64,000 bases of DNA, taken from positions 186,001 to 250,000 of the forward strand of contig JBAJFE010000018.1 in the NCBI GenBank assembly GCA_037903355.1, given 5' to 3'. Both the position numbers and the translations under genes were made by a program. The stretch comes from Trichuris trichiura. Taxonomy: Eukaryota > Nematoda > Enoplea > Trichinellida > Trichuridae. The notes below the pieces were generated by a model. The model worked only from the letters and a program-made list of their open reading frames with translations. It was not told the origin of the DNA and searched no databases. This document shows, piece after piece, positions 12,331 to 23,433 of the stretch. The first letter of the stretch is position 1, and every line of letters starts with the position of its first letter.

Positions 12331-12508
12331 TGTTAGACTTTTATTAGCAGAGTAATATGGATAGCGACATAAACGTGTGGGGAGTAATGGAGAAAAAGAA
12401 AGGGGAGTGTAGCTAAGCTCATAAGCAAGGGCGGAACAACTGAGAAAGGCAAAGGCACAGTAGGCAGCTACGTGATTAGCAGGCTATGTCTAAGATATAA
12501 GCCCAACA
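12331..12508 (-). repeat. 3' LTR of copia element 1
   Basis: 178 bp, TG...CA ends, matching the copy at 16581-16759 with about 5% difference. Confidence 0.93.
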
Positions 12509-12519
12509 AACTCCCCCTC
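12509..12519 (-). other. Polypurine tract of copia element 1
   Basis: Read on the minus strand this is CGAGGGGGAGTT directly before the 3' LTR, the usual plus-strand primer position. Confidence 0.8.
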
Positions 12520-12532
12520 GAAGTGCTATCAG

Positions 12533-14185
12533 TCACTGCTTTGATATCACTTCGCTCGTCCCAAGGAGCGTGTCTCGGAGTGCCTTATGACGGCTTCGAT
12601 CCATTGGTTTCGTGAAGATGTCAGCCAAGTTCCTTTCACTCGGGAGATAGGCCAGGTCAATCGTGCCATTTTCGACCTTGTCTCGCACAAAGTGGTACCT
12701 TATTGAGATATGCTTGGTTCTATTTTTATCTGTAAGATTCTTCGCATGCGCTATTGCGGCTTGACTGTCGCACAACAGTTTTGTTGTTCCGGCAACTAAC
12801 TTGCGACCCTGTTCAAAACAGTGGAGGAATTCCTTTATCCACGTTACCTCACGCGCGCACTCGCTGAGTGCCACGTATTCCGCCTCCATGGTACTCAAAG
12901 CTGTCATAGTCTGCTTTGCACTTCTCCACACAACGGGAGTACCACATAAGAGAATCACGTAGCCCGTGATGCTTTTACGGCTTTCTGTGCACGACGCCCA
13001 GTCAGCGTCAGAGTACGCTGTTAACTTTTCATTGGATTGTCGAAATGTCAGGCCAAACTCCTTTGTTTCTTTCAAATAGCGCAACACTCGTTTAGCCAAG
13101 TTCCAATGGCGTTCAGTGAATTTGTTGTTGTATTGTGCTAACTTTCCAACGGCAAAGGAAATGTCTGGTCTTGCCCTCTGAGCCAGATACAGCAAACCAC
13201 CGATGAGTTCACGATAAGGAGCATTTGGCGTCGCGTCGCTAGATTTCCCGTCGTCCGTAAGTAATGGTCGCACTTCCATAGGCGTCTCAGCGCCCTTCGC
13301 GTTGCACATGCCGAAGCGTCGCAACAGACGTTCGATATAAGATTCTTGTGATAACTTAATGCTTCCATCATTTGAGTGGCTGAACTTCACTCCCAACATG
13401 TACGACACTGTGCCTAAGTGCTTGCATTCAAAGTACTCGCTTAAGAACTGCTTTGCCTTCTTCCTGACGTCATCATTTTCTGACAAGAGCAGTATGTCGT
13501 CCACATATGTGGCCAGTATAAGGTGCCCTTCGGGCAACTGCATTTTATAAACACACGGTTCCATCGGACTCCGTTGGAATCCCATTCGTTTCAAGCATTC
13601 ATCAAGGAGTTCGCTCCAACATCGGCCGCTTTGTTTTAATCCATAGATGCTTCTTGACAATTTGCAATACATGTGCTCCTTTCCAAATTGAACGAAACCT
13701 TCTGGCTGTTCCATATAAACTGTTTCCTTCAATGCTCCGTGGAGATAAGCGTTCTTCACGTCGAATTGGTCAAGAAGCCATTTGTTACTTACTCCAAATG
13801 CGGTCACAATTCTTATGATTTCGAAACTTGATACTGGAGCATAGACTTCATCGTAGTCTGTTCCTTCTCGCTGAGAGAAACCCTTAGCGACTAAGCGTGC
13901 CTTATACCGCACAACTTCGCCCGCAGCATTAGTCTTCTTCCGGAAAACCCATTTGCACCCGACTGGCTTCATACATTTCGGTAATTCTTCGAGTTTCCAA
14001 ACATTGTGGTCTCTCAGGCTCTCAATTTCTTTTTGCATAGCTCCCAGCCATTCTGAAGCTTCAGACCCGCTCGTTGCTTCTTGGTAGGAAGCTGGTTCAC
14101 CTGGGTTCAGCCCAGTGCAGGGCAAACTGTCCATGCGCACTTGATAACATTCCTGAACCCCCGTCTCACGGCTTCTGAGGGTCAT
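12533..14185 (-). pseudogene. copia 1 reverse transcriptase and RNase H
   Basis: 550-residue open frame covering RT and RNase H. Visible motifs are YKARLVAKGFSQ, FDVKNAYLHGALKE, the catalytic ATYVDDILLL, then RNase H with AYSDADWA, STMEAEYVAL, the third acid in LLCDSQAA, and NLADIFTKP near the end. All catalytic acids are present. It overlaps the integrase frame by 4 nt (ATGA) in a shifted frame, so it is separated from the rest of the polyprotein by a lesion, or less likely by a recoding site. Confidence 0.9.
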
Positions 14186-15351
14186 GGGGTGACTTCTAAT
14201 GCCATGTTCCTCATTAGAAGGGACCTCGCGTCCGTTGGTGCACTTCTGCAGGTCCTGGTGGGTTCCGGCTCGTTCTCAGTCTCTTCACCCTTTGCGGGAG
14301 GCTCTAGTTCACTTCCCATTTCTTCATGAGGTTTGGAAATGAGGTCCGCGTCAGGTTCTCCCCCTGGAGAGACGAAGCTAATATGATTGCCGTCTTCCGT
14401 GCTTGGACCTTTTGGTGGAACTGTTGTCTTTTCAACGAAAACACAGTCTCGTGATTCCAAGACTTGCTGCAATTCCGGAACCCAAATCCGCCAACCCTTG
14501 CCTTTCAGGGCATATCCGACAAGCAGACCTTTGCGTGCTCTCAGATCTGATTTTGAGTTCCTTTTCTGTGACGGTATGTGGACATAAACGTCGCAGCCGC
14601 AAGTCCTAAGATGACGCACACTTGGTTTTCTATTGAACCATAATTCATAGGGCGTCTTGGTTTGGTTGTGCTTGTTGGTCACCCTATTCCTGACGTAGGC
14701 GGCTGTACGTGTCAGCTCTGCCCATGCCGCACGTGGGAGTGCGCATCCACTCATGGCACTTCTGACGAGGTTCAACAGTGTTCGGTTCATCCTTTCAGCC
14801 ACACCGTTTTGTTGTGGCGTGTACACCATAGTGCGCTCGTGAACAATGCCTCCATTCAAACAGAATGCTTCCCAAGCCTTGGAGCAGAATTCTAAGCCGT
14901 TATCCGTGCGGATTCTCTTCAAGTTTCTACCAGATTGCCTCTCCGCTTCTGACAGCCATTGCTTGAATTTGCCCAGCGCGCTTCCCTTATTCTTTAGGAA
15001 GTAGACGCTTACATATCGTGTAGCGTCGTCGATAACGTTGAGGATATACCTGGCCTTTCCGAAGCTACAGACATCCATAGGTCCCATGAGGTCACAGTGC
15101 ACGAGATCAAGTGGACCTGACTTCACATTTTGCTCGACTGGTTGTCTGAGCCGAAATGGTACTCGAGACGATTTGCCCTTCAGGCAGTCTTCACAGGATG
15201 ACGGTTTGTTTGCGCTGCAGCGTAACCCTCTTACTGCTTTGCATCTCGCCATTTGAAGGATGCGTTCTTTGCTTACGTGCATCATCCGTTCGTGCCACTG
15301 GTCAATGCTGATTTCGTTGCTATTGGCGACTTGAAAAGATTTCGTCTTCAC
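14182..15351 (-). pseudogene. copia 1 integrase
   Basis: 389-residue frame. It has a GAG-pre-integrase zinc motif (WHERMMHVS, then CEDCLKGK) and the integrase core: LVHCDLMGP, VIDDATRY, IRTDNGLEF and YTPQQNGVAERMNRTL carry the D,D,E residues. It is shifted relative to both neighbours and overlaps the upstream frame by 4 nt (GTGA). Confidence 0.9.
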
Positions 15352-16013
15352 TTTGGTGTGCTCAGGCCTAGCTGTAGCTGAGGCGATGCTTCAATCAACA
15401 AGTTCCCCTGTAGATCGTAGATGTGGCAACCGCGCTTGTCGAAAACAATTCGCCGATTATTTTCCAACTTCTGTCGAACTGATAACACGCCGTGTTTGAT
15501 GTCAGGAACGAACAACGTATTGTGAGCTACGAACTTTTTCAAAAGCCCTTCATTTCGGGACAATTTCACAGTGACGCTGCCCTTTCCAGTGGCTAATGTC
15601 ACCGATCCATCAGCAGTGCGCACTTGTGCATTGACGCCTTTACTTTCGTCCAGCTTAGTGAAATATCGTTCATCTGGGCACATGTGATGTGTCGCGCCTG
15701 AATCAATGATCCACCTTTCGGCTGTATCAGCGAGCATAACACCGCACGACGCGAACATGTTGCATGAATCGCCGTTTGTTGACTTTCCAGCTGTTTGCTT
15801 GGAACGACCATCTGCCTTTTTGCTTCTCAGCGCACAGTCTCGCGCAAAGTGCCCCTTCTTGCCACATTTGAAGCAAGCTATATTGGTTCTAGCTGGCTGC
15901 TTTTTCTCCACGGGTTTGCCTTCAGCGGCTCTGGCAAACATGGCTTCCGCAGTTCTACTGCTGCTTTCGGCTCGCCTTTGCCATTCGGCTATTAGCCTGC
16001 GTTTCACTGTTGC
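15348..16013 (-). pseudogene. copia 1 Gag nucleocapsid and protease
   Basis: Continues the Gag frame after an in-frame TAG at 16014-16016. It contains the CCHC knuckle CFKCGKKGHFARDC and the aspartic protease motif WIIDSGATHHM, followed by the usual SVRQKLENN block. Confidence 0.88.
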
Positions 16014-16571
16014 CTATGAGAATTCAGACTCCGGAAGATTCCAAGTTGACGATACTACTACGTCCCATTCATCGGGGAGTCCACACAAAATAGCCATGGC
16101 GAGATCGCCATCGTCGATTCGGTCACCAACGTTCATCAATTCGGAAACGATGCGATTCATTTTACCCAGATATGCATCCATACCTGCATGGTTTTTCAGT
16201 TTCTCTCCGTACAGTTGTCGCCGTAACTGTAACATTCGCAGTCTGCTATCTTTTGGCGCGTAAAGCCTTTCTAGTTCCTCCCAGACATCCTTTGGAGAGG
16301 TCACATGCTGAACATGTTGCTGCTGTTCGTCACCGATTGCTAAGCAGATCTTCGCAAACGCTCTGCTTTTCCGGACTTCGTGCAAGTGCACCGTACTAGG
16401 GTCTTCACCGTCCCTGATCGCTTCGCCAGGTTGAACAGCGGACCATAGATCACATTCCATCAATACGAGTTTCATCTGGAAACTCCAAGTGGCATAATTG
16501 GAGCCGTTTAACTTTTCGATGGACATGCATTGCACTGACGAGGCATGTTGCGCAGCGGCTTGTTCTGGGCT
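16014..16571 (-). pseudogene. copia 1 Gag N-terminal part
   Basis: UBN2-type Gag region: LNGSNYATWSFQMKLVL, VWEELERLYAP and LQLRRQLYGEKL. The true start is probably the ATG of MSPEQAAAQ, just after the 5' LTR, although the frame stays open upstream into the LTR. The frame ends at a TAG that interrupts Gag before the CCHC knuckle. Confidence 0.88.
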
Positions 16572-16580
16572 CATAACCAA
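16561..16580 (-). other. Primer binding site, half-tRNA type
   Basis: Directly inside the 5' LTR the minus strand reads TTGGTTATGAGCCCAGAACA. This is nearly complementary to the anticodon stem-loop of initiator tRNA-Met, as in Drosophila copia, and not to a tRNA 3' end. The ATG of Gag lies within it. Confidence 0.7.
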
Positions 16581-16759
16581 TGTTAGACTTTTATTAGCAG
16601 AGTAATATGGATAGCGACATAAACGTGCGGGGAGTAATGGAGAAAAAGAAACGGGTGTGTAGCTCAGCTGACAAGCAAAGGGAGCAACAACTGAGCAAGG
16701 CAAAGGCACAGTAGGCAGCTACGTGATTAGCAGGCTATGTCTAAGATATAAGCCCAACA
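16581..16759 (-). repeat. 5' LTR of copia element 1
   Basis: 179 bp, TGTTAGAC to CCCAACA, followed by the ATAAG target duplication. Confidence 0.93.
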
Positions 16760-16764
16760 ATAAG

Positions 16765-17471
16765 TAAGGTTAATTCAGCGAATGGAATCACGATAAAACG
16801 CCTACAGGGCATATCAGTACAAAGCCAATACAGGACAACGAATTTATCCCCGAAGAACTAAATGATTTATGAAAGACGCTCGAAGAAGGCGGGTTTTCGA
16901 CAAACCTCTTTAAAAAGGCCATCGATAGGAAACATAGCCGTCTACAGGTTCTTACATGAAAATGAACGTTAAACCCATTATTATTTTTTTCCAGATATCA
17001 CTAATTCTGAGAAAAAGAAGAGAAAACTGGGAAAATCTCTTGAATTTCAATCAAAGTACAAAATGCCGGAGCCATAGAGCAATAGCCAGTGTGCCAGAGC
17101 TTGATCAATGACTGCAACAAGTAGCGTCAAATTCAAGTTGACAATATACAGGAGAGTTTAAACAGCTTCTAGCGGCTTTTAAATGGTGGTCGGATTCTAC
17201 CGGCGTGTAGCAGTTTTCGAACTCTCCGTATTCATATTTCAAAATAAAGTTTTACCTGAACATTCTTAGTTTTACGGTGAAGGGAAACGTTTTTCAGTTT
17301 TTTCTCTTTTCTGTTAGACGTGAATGAAAGGAAATTAGATCCACTGGAACAGCAGCAGTTTTCCTGTTAAAATTTTATTGGAAGAGCAGAAATTTAGCTG
17401 TAAATAATTTAATTAATGCGACAGCTGCAACGTAAAAACACTCAGCAAACTTTGTCCCCGAAAAGGATACG
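16765..17471. other. Intergenic, nothing recognised
   Basis: AT-rich and without a supported gene. Confidence 0.5.
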
Positions 17472-17562
17472 ATTGTTCTGAATTTTTCTTTACTAACAGC
17501 TCATCCATCCGTTGGTAGGGCATTTGCTTCGGTCACTTCGGAAACCGACAACGGGTAAGACA
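17472..17562 (-). repeat. Penelope-like terminal repeat remnant
   Basis: Contains GCTCATCCATCCGTTGGTAG followed by GGCATTTGCTTCGGT and CAACGGGTAAGA. This is the same order as in the right inverted end of the element at 52.66-52.73 kb. Only one arm is present. Confidence 0.75.
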
Positions 17563-17999
17563 AAAAGCCATTTGAAAATTTCCATGCGGCTACATAAGGA
17601 AAAATTAAACAGCAGCATGTTTGAATTTTGGCGCGAAATTTTCCGTCCGCGTCAATGTCAGCAAATATTTCAAATGCTGTACTGCAGCACAAGGTAACAA
17701 TTATAGGTAATTTGTAGTGTTATTCTGATAATTTTATTTAAAAGAATTCGCTACCCATTTAGGTGTTAAGATAAAGCTTTTAAAGGCCATAATGCCATGG
17801 AGCCATTAAACAGCACAGTATTTTGGACATAAAGTTCCGAATGGCTATGTTGTCAAAAGAAAATGACGCACTGAGAGCGAAGATTTAACCGCAAAGTCAT
17901 ACTGTCCGGGTATAATAATGCACGCAGGTTCATCTTGCAGTAAAATGTAAAAAAAATAAACTTGACAATAAAAAAAGAAAAATGAACGGAAACAATAAG
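17563..17999. other. Intergenic, nothing recognised
   Basis: AT-rich stretch without a supported gene. The end includes A-rich sequence just past the stop codon of the OCIA-domain gene. Confidence 0.5.
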
Positions 18000-18899
18000 T
18001 TAATTGAAACCTTCGTCGCCATATTTTCCGCTCGGATGTTTCTGCTGCAGCGGTGGCTCACCTTCCTGTTTCAAGCCTCGAAAGCCGGCACCACCTTGCC
18101 GATCCTTCTCTGGGTGAACTGAAGGCTGGAATACGTCACTTTTACCAGGCATGCCACTTTGAGCGTAACTCTGCAAGAAATCCCGCCGATTTGCCATTCT
18201 CAAGTCGTCGTAATTTGTTCGGCCTTTGGCCCCTCTTTTCTCCTGACCCTCTTCACTATCGTCAGCCGGCTTAGTCATACTAAAATCCGGATTGTAAAAG
18301 GAGTAATCATCGGTTGACTGCTGCGATGTTGCAGTGGAAACTTCACTGTCAACGGGAAGCGCGTTATTGGGCCCTTGCATCATGAAAGCACCAACCTATA
18401 AACGAACAGATAACAACGTAATCAACTCAATACTTATTCGAACTCTGGGAAATTGGCCACCTCCTTTTCTGAGTAAAGCTTGAGCAAGATTGCTTGAAGG
18501 TAGGCGAGAGAGAATTTTCTTTTGGCACTCTTGTACGTAAGAGAGTTTGCCAATAAGATAACCTATGCCTACAGCAGCAGCGTATTTTAAGGACAAACCG
18601 TAAACCGGATGCGCTTTGATCACTCCAGCGACTTGCAAGTATTTCAGTGCCAAACAGCTGGCGGCTGCTAACGGCACACAGCGGTAAAAGAAGCTTTCGC
18701 GTGCACATTCTCTGAGTACTGCCAATTCTTCAAAAGACAGTCGGGGAGGAGTCATAGAGTCTGCTTGCTGCTGTTGGTTTTCAACCATCACTGGACTGGC
18801 ACCAGCAACTTGATCAATATTAATTCCCGCACTACCGGCAGTACTTTCCATTCTTGTCAAAACTGGGTTCGAGCAAGTTCTAAACGACGACATGAGCAA
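18000..18899 (-). CDS. OCIA domain-containing protein (OCIAD1-like)
   Basis: OCIAD proteins are membrane-associated mitochondrial/endosomal proteins that affect respiratory complexes and prohibitin assemblies. Two exons, 18899-18444 and 18395-18000, joined by a 48-nt intron give about 283 aa. The OCIA domain spans about residues 55-140: LSFEELAVLRECARESFFYR, two hydrophobic helices around YLQVAGVIKAHPVYGLS, then GYLIGKLSYVQECQKKIL, all family hallmarks. The C-terminal half is polar and low complexity (DDYSFYNPDFS, then glycine/glutamine-rich). The donor I use, AGA|GTTCGA, is weak but the only one that keeps phase 0; a better-looking GTATTG 10 nt downstream would break the frame. Start may be ATG 18899 or the later MESTAGS. 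Identification is strong, exact splice less so. Confidence 0.88.
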
Positions 18900-21062
18900 G
18901 AGTAGCTTAGAGGAAATTGTACAAGCGCGAAAAACTTGAAAGAAAGTGAATAACTAACAACTAGTAACGAGTAAGGTAAAATATGCAAATGACAAAGGGA
19001 AATCGACTTTACAACAGCAATATGGAAGCGAAGTAGTTGTGCAACCAATGCAATTCACCTAATGAAATAATCCCTTTAACCTGACAATCATTTGCGAACA
19101 ATCTTCCTCGACTTGAACAGCTTAAGGCTGTGGAAACGAGGCCGCTACATAAGTGCATTCGTTTTCCGAAAAATTTTTTCTTGCTTTTTCGCTTGAAAAC
19201 AAGTAGTGCGGTTTATTAGGGAACTTTCGAATTTTTCGTCGCGCTCCCTAATTTGGGTATAAATAAAGGGGTTAAGTTGCTTTTGTATAGCCTAATGCTT
19301 TTCATAATGAAATATGTTTATTACGGAGTGAGTCCCGTTTAATATGCAATAAAATCTTGAACTCCGAAGCTTTCAGGTCACTCGAGACCCGTCTTCAGCG
19401 GTCTTAAATTATTCATTATTTAAGACTACTAAGGAAAAGTGCACTAATGTTTAGAGCTGTGCGAGAGAAACGTTTTATTGGATGCAACGCAATGCGTTTA
19501 GAGCGATACAATGATAAACCCTTTTCCTCTCGATCCTGACAGGCTCGGTATCGTAAGCTTTTCGATGTGCAGGTTCTCAATCTGTGCTCATCTGATCGCT
19601 ACAGAGCTATTACGCATATCTTAACAATAAGATGCTTAATTTCTTCAATTTAAGCAGATACTTTTGTAAAGAGCCCTGACCGTTTCCAGAATAACTGATA
19701 ATGCTGATTTCTACGGGCAGACTTCGTAAAGGGAAGACGCCACAAACGTACCTGCTTGTTGTCATCGTTAAGCAGCCTAAAGTAAGAAACTTTAATCACT
19801 GCGTTACTGAGAGAAGAAGTTACCTCAAGCGTCAGAGTTTGTTTACCTCAAGGACAGCATGAAATGTTTGTTTACCTTTAATTGCTGTATTTACTTGGTT
19901 CTCATAGCGCAACCTTTTATTGATTATGAGTGCAAAACCATCATTCTATTACTACTACAATATTCAAATTACACAGGACAATGCTTGTTTAACCTATTAA
20001 TATAGGACTGTGAAGAGCAAATATTAAAGATTGAAAAAGCGACGAAAACATGAACGAGGTTTTCCTTTTTGGTGAGCTTGCAGTTGTCACATTTAATAGC
20101 TGCCACTAAGAGCCCCTCAGATAGAGTTTACTCAGTATTAAGTTTTAAGCCGTTGCGGCACAAAATCGTGAAATTCAAAATTTTAATACACTAAATCCCG
20201 AAAGTGGGATGCCAGCAAAAAGTGACGGCGGATGTACAACAAACGACGTTTCTAGTTATGCCAGAAACGCGTTTATTTCAAACCACATGGAATTACGATT
20301 CTGAAAGTGAAAAGTTGTCCTAAGTTGAGTTCTTCAACCAGACAAGGCAATAAAAGGCAGAAGTTGCGAATCATGATGGTGACCATTTCAGGAAATGTTG
20401 TATTTTTAATTTCGATTTGGGTTTAAGCTAAGACGAGTAACGGTACGACAGTCGCGGTCACAGGGTGAAAACTGGCCCCGTTCCATTAACGCAAAAAAGA
20501 CCTGATTTTTGGCTCCATTAAACTGCGACGCCAATGATAAAATAAACAAATGGTCAAAGAACCCAAATTCCTGAAACATCAATTCGTTAAACGTAAGAAA
20601 AGGCTTTTCAATTTTAATTACTGTCTATTCAGAGAGGTATAACTCCGCTTGAAGCAGATGAAATCATTTGCGCAAGCGGAAAGGAAAACAAACGCGTTGC
20701 GTATTTGCAAAAGAGATTCAAAGTTGTTGAATGAGTTTAAGGCAAAGACAAGCGACGGTTATGAAAAAGAAAGTGACAAAGGCAATGTTTGAAGGCTCTG
20801 TTGACAAAAATTGATACTTGCGCTACAGACCGCCATTGGATAAAATGAACGTCGTTAACTGCGCATAATCAAGCTGGCTTGACTGGTCTGCACTTCATTT
20901 CGTACACAGAAGCACGTAGATATGCTTAAATGTACACTTCTTCGACTTTGTTTCGTCCGTCACTTGCAAACATATGCTCGTTGCAATATTTGCTAACCAG
21001 ACTTATGCGGAGCAATTCTCTCTCAGCTCTGTTGCAGGTGAACGAAAAGAAGTAAGCAAATC
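18900..21062. other. Intergenic with one foldback-core relic
   Basis: No gene is supported in about 2.2 kb. It contains the repeat at 19309-19437, and a GGCCCCGTTCCATTAACG stretch near 20474 that resembles one arm of the hairpin at 36186-36249. Confidence 0.5.
19309..19437. repeat. Single-arm relic of the 50.5-kb foldback family
   Basis: Shares, in order and spacing, TTTATTACGGAGTGAGTCCC, TTGAACTCCGAAGCTTTCAG and GAGACCCGTCTTCAGCGGTC with the left arm at 50538-50645. The inverted partner is missing or reduced to a short ATTATTCATTATTTAAGACT return. Confidence 0.8.
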
Positions 21063-21070
21063 TATATAAA
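21063..21070 (+). promoter_or_regulatory. TATA box
   Basis: TATATAAA lies 52 nt before the ATG of the first trypsin-fold gene, a plausible distance for a short 5' leader. Confidence 0.55.
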
Positions 21071-21121
21071 GCCACCTGATTAAAGCAGTGCTGACAGCCT
21101 GCATTTCAAGAGAAAAAAATT

Positions 21122-22231
21122 ATGCCGTCAAAGGATTCCCGGAAAATAGGGCTAATAATTCAAGCCGTGTTGCTTTCTACCATCTTTGGCCACCTAAAAG
21201 TACGTCGTTACTACCGATTGCGGAAAAGAAGGCAATTTTATTTATTAACATTTACAGGGTTGCTCGCAGAATTGCTCCCGTAGTTCATTCGACATTTTGA
21301 ACAGATTGCATTTGGTGGGAGAGCGAAAATTTTACGTAGACGAAGACCAACGGTTGTACCCATTCACCGTGTCCATCGTTAGAAATGAACATCAATACAA
21401 ATGTCAAGGAAGTATAATAAATGAAAAAGAAGATTCCATAAGAAAAAATAACAGCCGTCTTGTGCTGACAGCAGCACACTGCTTTAAAAAGTAAGCCAAC
21501 TTAAAGCATACGCTGTTCATTGACTAATAGGTTATAGAAAAAATGGTAAAAAATGGGATAACGTCGGTCGATACGCTGTGTATACATCGGTTGACAGCAA
21601 TTCCGTGCTAACCAAGAATAGTGTTAAAAAAGAAATCGAGGAAGTGAACGTACTGCTTTTTTCAAAAGAGCACGTGAACAACGTGGCTAATGGCATCGCT
21701 ATAATCAAATTAAAAACGCCTATTACTTTCGATAATATCGTAGAACCCACATGCATACCCAAAGCGGAAGAACGGAAAAAATGTAGTGACCACTTATGCT
21801 ACACGTTTACAATGAAGCAAGGACGCATTGTATGGATTAGAGTGCGACATATGAACAAAGGCGAATGCTACACGATCCTGCCAAAATTTTTGAAACATGG
21901 CTTGTGCATGGTCGAACATGAAGAACATACGTTAAGCGTAAGTTCGAAGTGAACAGCTAGCGATTTCAGCTAAACAATATTCATTTAGTATCTCGGAGCT
22001 CCACTTGTATGCCACTGCAAGAATAGAGCTTATTTGTATGGGATATACCTATCGGACTTAATTTCCAAAGAAAAAACAAAGGATATTCACATAATGTACT
22101 TCGCTCCAGTGCTCTCAATCGGAGGTACAGAGGAATACGGAGTTGTGAAGCAAGAAGTACTAACACCTGAAGAGAAGCACGCTAGTTCAAGCGAAAAAGA
22201 GACGCAACAACAAGTAACGAATAGCATTTAA
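21122..22231 (+). CDS. Secreted trypsin-fold pseudoprotease 1
   Basis: S1 chymotrypsin-fold protein with a signal peptide. Exons 21122-21199, 21258-21490, 21538-21937 and 21989-22231 give 317 aa; introns are 47-58 nt and all phases agree. Exon 1 is the secretion signal (MPSKDSRKIGLIIQAVLLS). The domain starts near LVGERKFYV and keeps YPFTVSI and the catalytic-histidine motif LVLTAAHCF. The aspartate motif reads NGIAIIKLKTP, with G for the catalytic D. The serine motif, built across the last splice, reads TLSYLGAPLVC, so the GDSG serine is gone. A C-terminal tail is rich in E, K and S. Predicted to be secreted but not proteolytic; such S1 homologues usually bind or regulate. A TATA box lies upstream and a paralogue immediately downstream. 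Confidence 0.85.
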
Positions 22232-22444
22232 GAATTATCTTATGAAATGATTATTATTGATAATTTGCAAATCATCTTTGAACTTACTGTACATTCAAGC
22301 GGCTTTGGGTTAAAACTTAAGAAAATTTACAAATGCAAATTTTTTAATGGAAACCTTTTGACTAAATGGAACTAAGAACAATTCCGAAAGATAGCAAGCG
22401 AAAATAAGCTGGAACAAGCAAAGCATGACTATTACTGTTTACAG

Positions 22445-23393
22445 GAGATGCCAATGGCTTGCGGAGACGTAAAAGTTCTTGGAGAAAACATAAGCGATTA
22501 TTTGCGTGGAAAAGATAAGGACAGCCCTTTTCCATGGGACGTATTGATACTATCACCTGTGCTGGAAACTGTGCTGTGCTTGGGGAGTTTGGTGCACCTT
22601 GACGGGTTTGAAACTTCCGTGAACGCGTCTAGCTACGTCATCACAGCGTCGGAATGCATAGAAAGAACGTAAGCGAACAAAGTGCCATTTGAAAATGCAT
22701 CGCTTCTGACAACTTGAACTTTCAGGGAAAATTCGCTTGAATGGAAAGAATTTTCGAAAGTAAAAATAGCTGGTGCAAAGCCGAGTTATTCTGTGTACAA
22801 AAAGAACGGTGGAGTAAAAATAGGAGTGTCTTCTGGTATGTCAAACACGGTCAGCAAATACTTCGAAAATCCGAAATATGGAGTAGTTATTTTGAAATTG
22901 AGAAGGCCACTGACACGCCAACAAGGTGCCCTACCGGCATGCCTCTCTAAATCAGATGACTTACCGCCACCAGGTTCTGAATGTTATATTACAAGATTCG
23001 CTGTCATTCCGTACAAGTTGGTAAGGAGCAAAGCTCACCTGCTTAAAGACAGATGCCACCATCCGCTCTATGAAACAAGACACCAAGGAATATGCACGAT
23101 AGAAAATGACTCGATCTTTAGAAGGGTATGACTGCATATGTTGAGCCAAAGTTCGTTCGACGGATATTTACTTTCAGAGCACCGGCGCGCCACTTATTTG
23201 CATAGAAAATGAAACTGCAGTTCTTTATGGTATTCACTTGGCCAGTGGAACTACCGCTAAAGGCACCGAGTTCGGATTTTATTTCAAAACCTACAGTGCG
23301 CTGAACATTTTAACCAGTGATCCGGCGCACGTAACTGAAAACGGCACTGAATACGCCGGCGATCTTTCAACGCTTAGACAACAGTTCACTTGA
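22445..23393 (+). CDS. Trypsin-fold pseudoprotease 2 (5' end unresolved)
   Basis: Second S1-fold unit just downstream of the first, with the same exon layout: 22445-22668, 22726-23125 and 23178-23393, introns 52-57 nt, phases consistent. All three catalytic positions are altered: ITASECIE in place of TAAHC, KYGVVILKL in place of D-I-A-L-L, and RRSTGAPLIC in place of GDSGGP. Cysteines around the fold are partly kept. I could not find a signal-peptide exon between 22231 and 22444, so either that exon is missed, the first ATG (22448) is used, or this is a second domain spliced to the upstream gene. Expected secreted and inactive. A polyadenylation signal follows. Confidence 0.75.
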
Positions 23394-23427
23394 ACCTGCT
23401 TTACCTTTGAGGAGAACACAGCGGGAT

Positions 23428-23433
23428 AATAAA
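23428..23433 (+). terminator. Polyadenylation signal
   Basis: AATAAA, 35 nt after the stop codon of the second trypsin-fold unit. Confidence 0.6.

Larger units (their letters stand above)
12331..16759 (-). mobile_element. Ty1/copia LTR retrotransposon, decaying
   Basis: Element in minus orientation, 4429 bp, bounded by LTRs that start TGTTAGAC and end CCCAACA. A perfect 5-bp target duplication ATAAG lies outside (12326-12330 and 16760-16764). Domain order is Gag-protease-integrase-reverse transcriptase-RNase H, which defines Ty1/copia. The coding region is broken by one in-frame TAG and two frame shifts. The two LTRs differ at roughly nine positions of 178, so the insertion is not recent. 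Confidence 0.95.
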
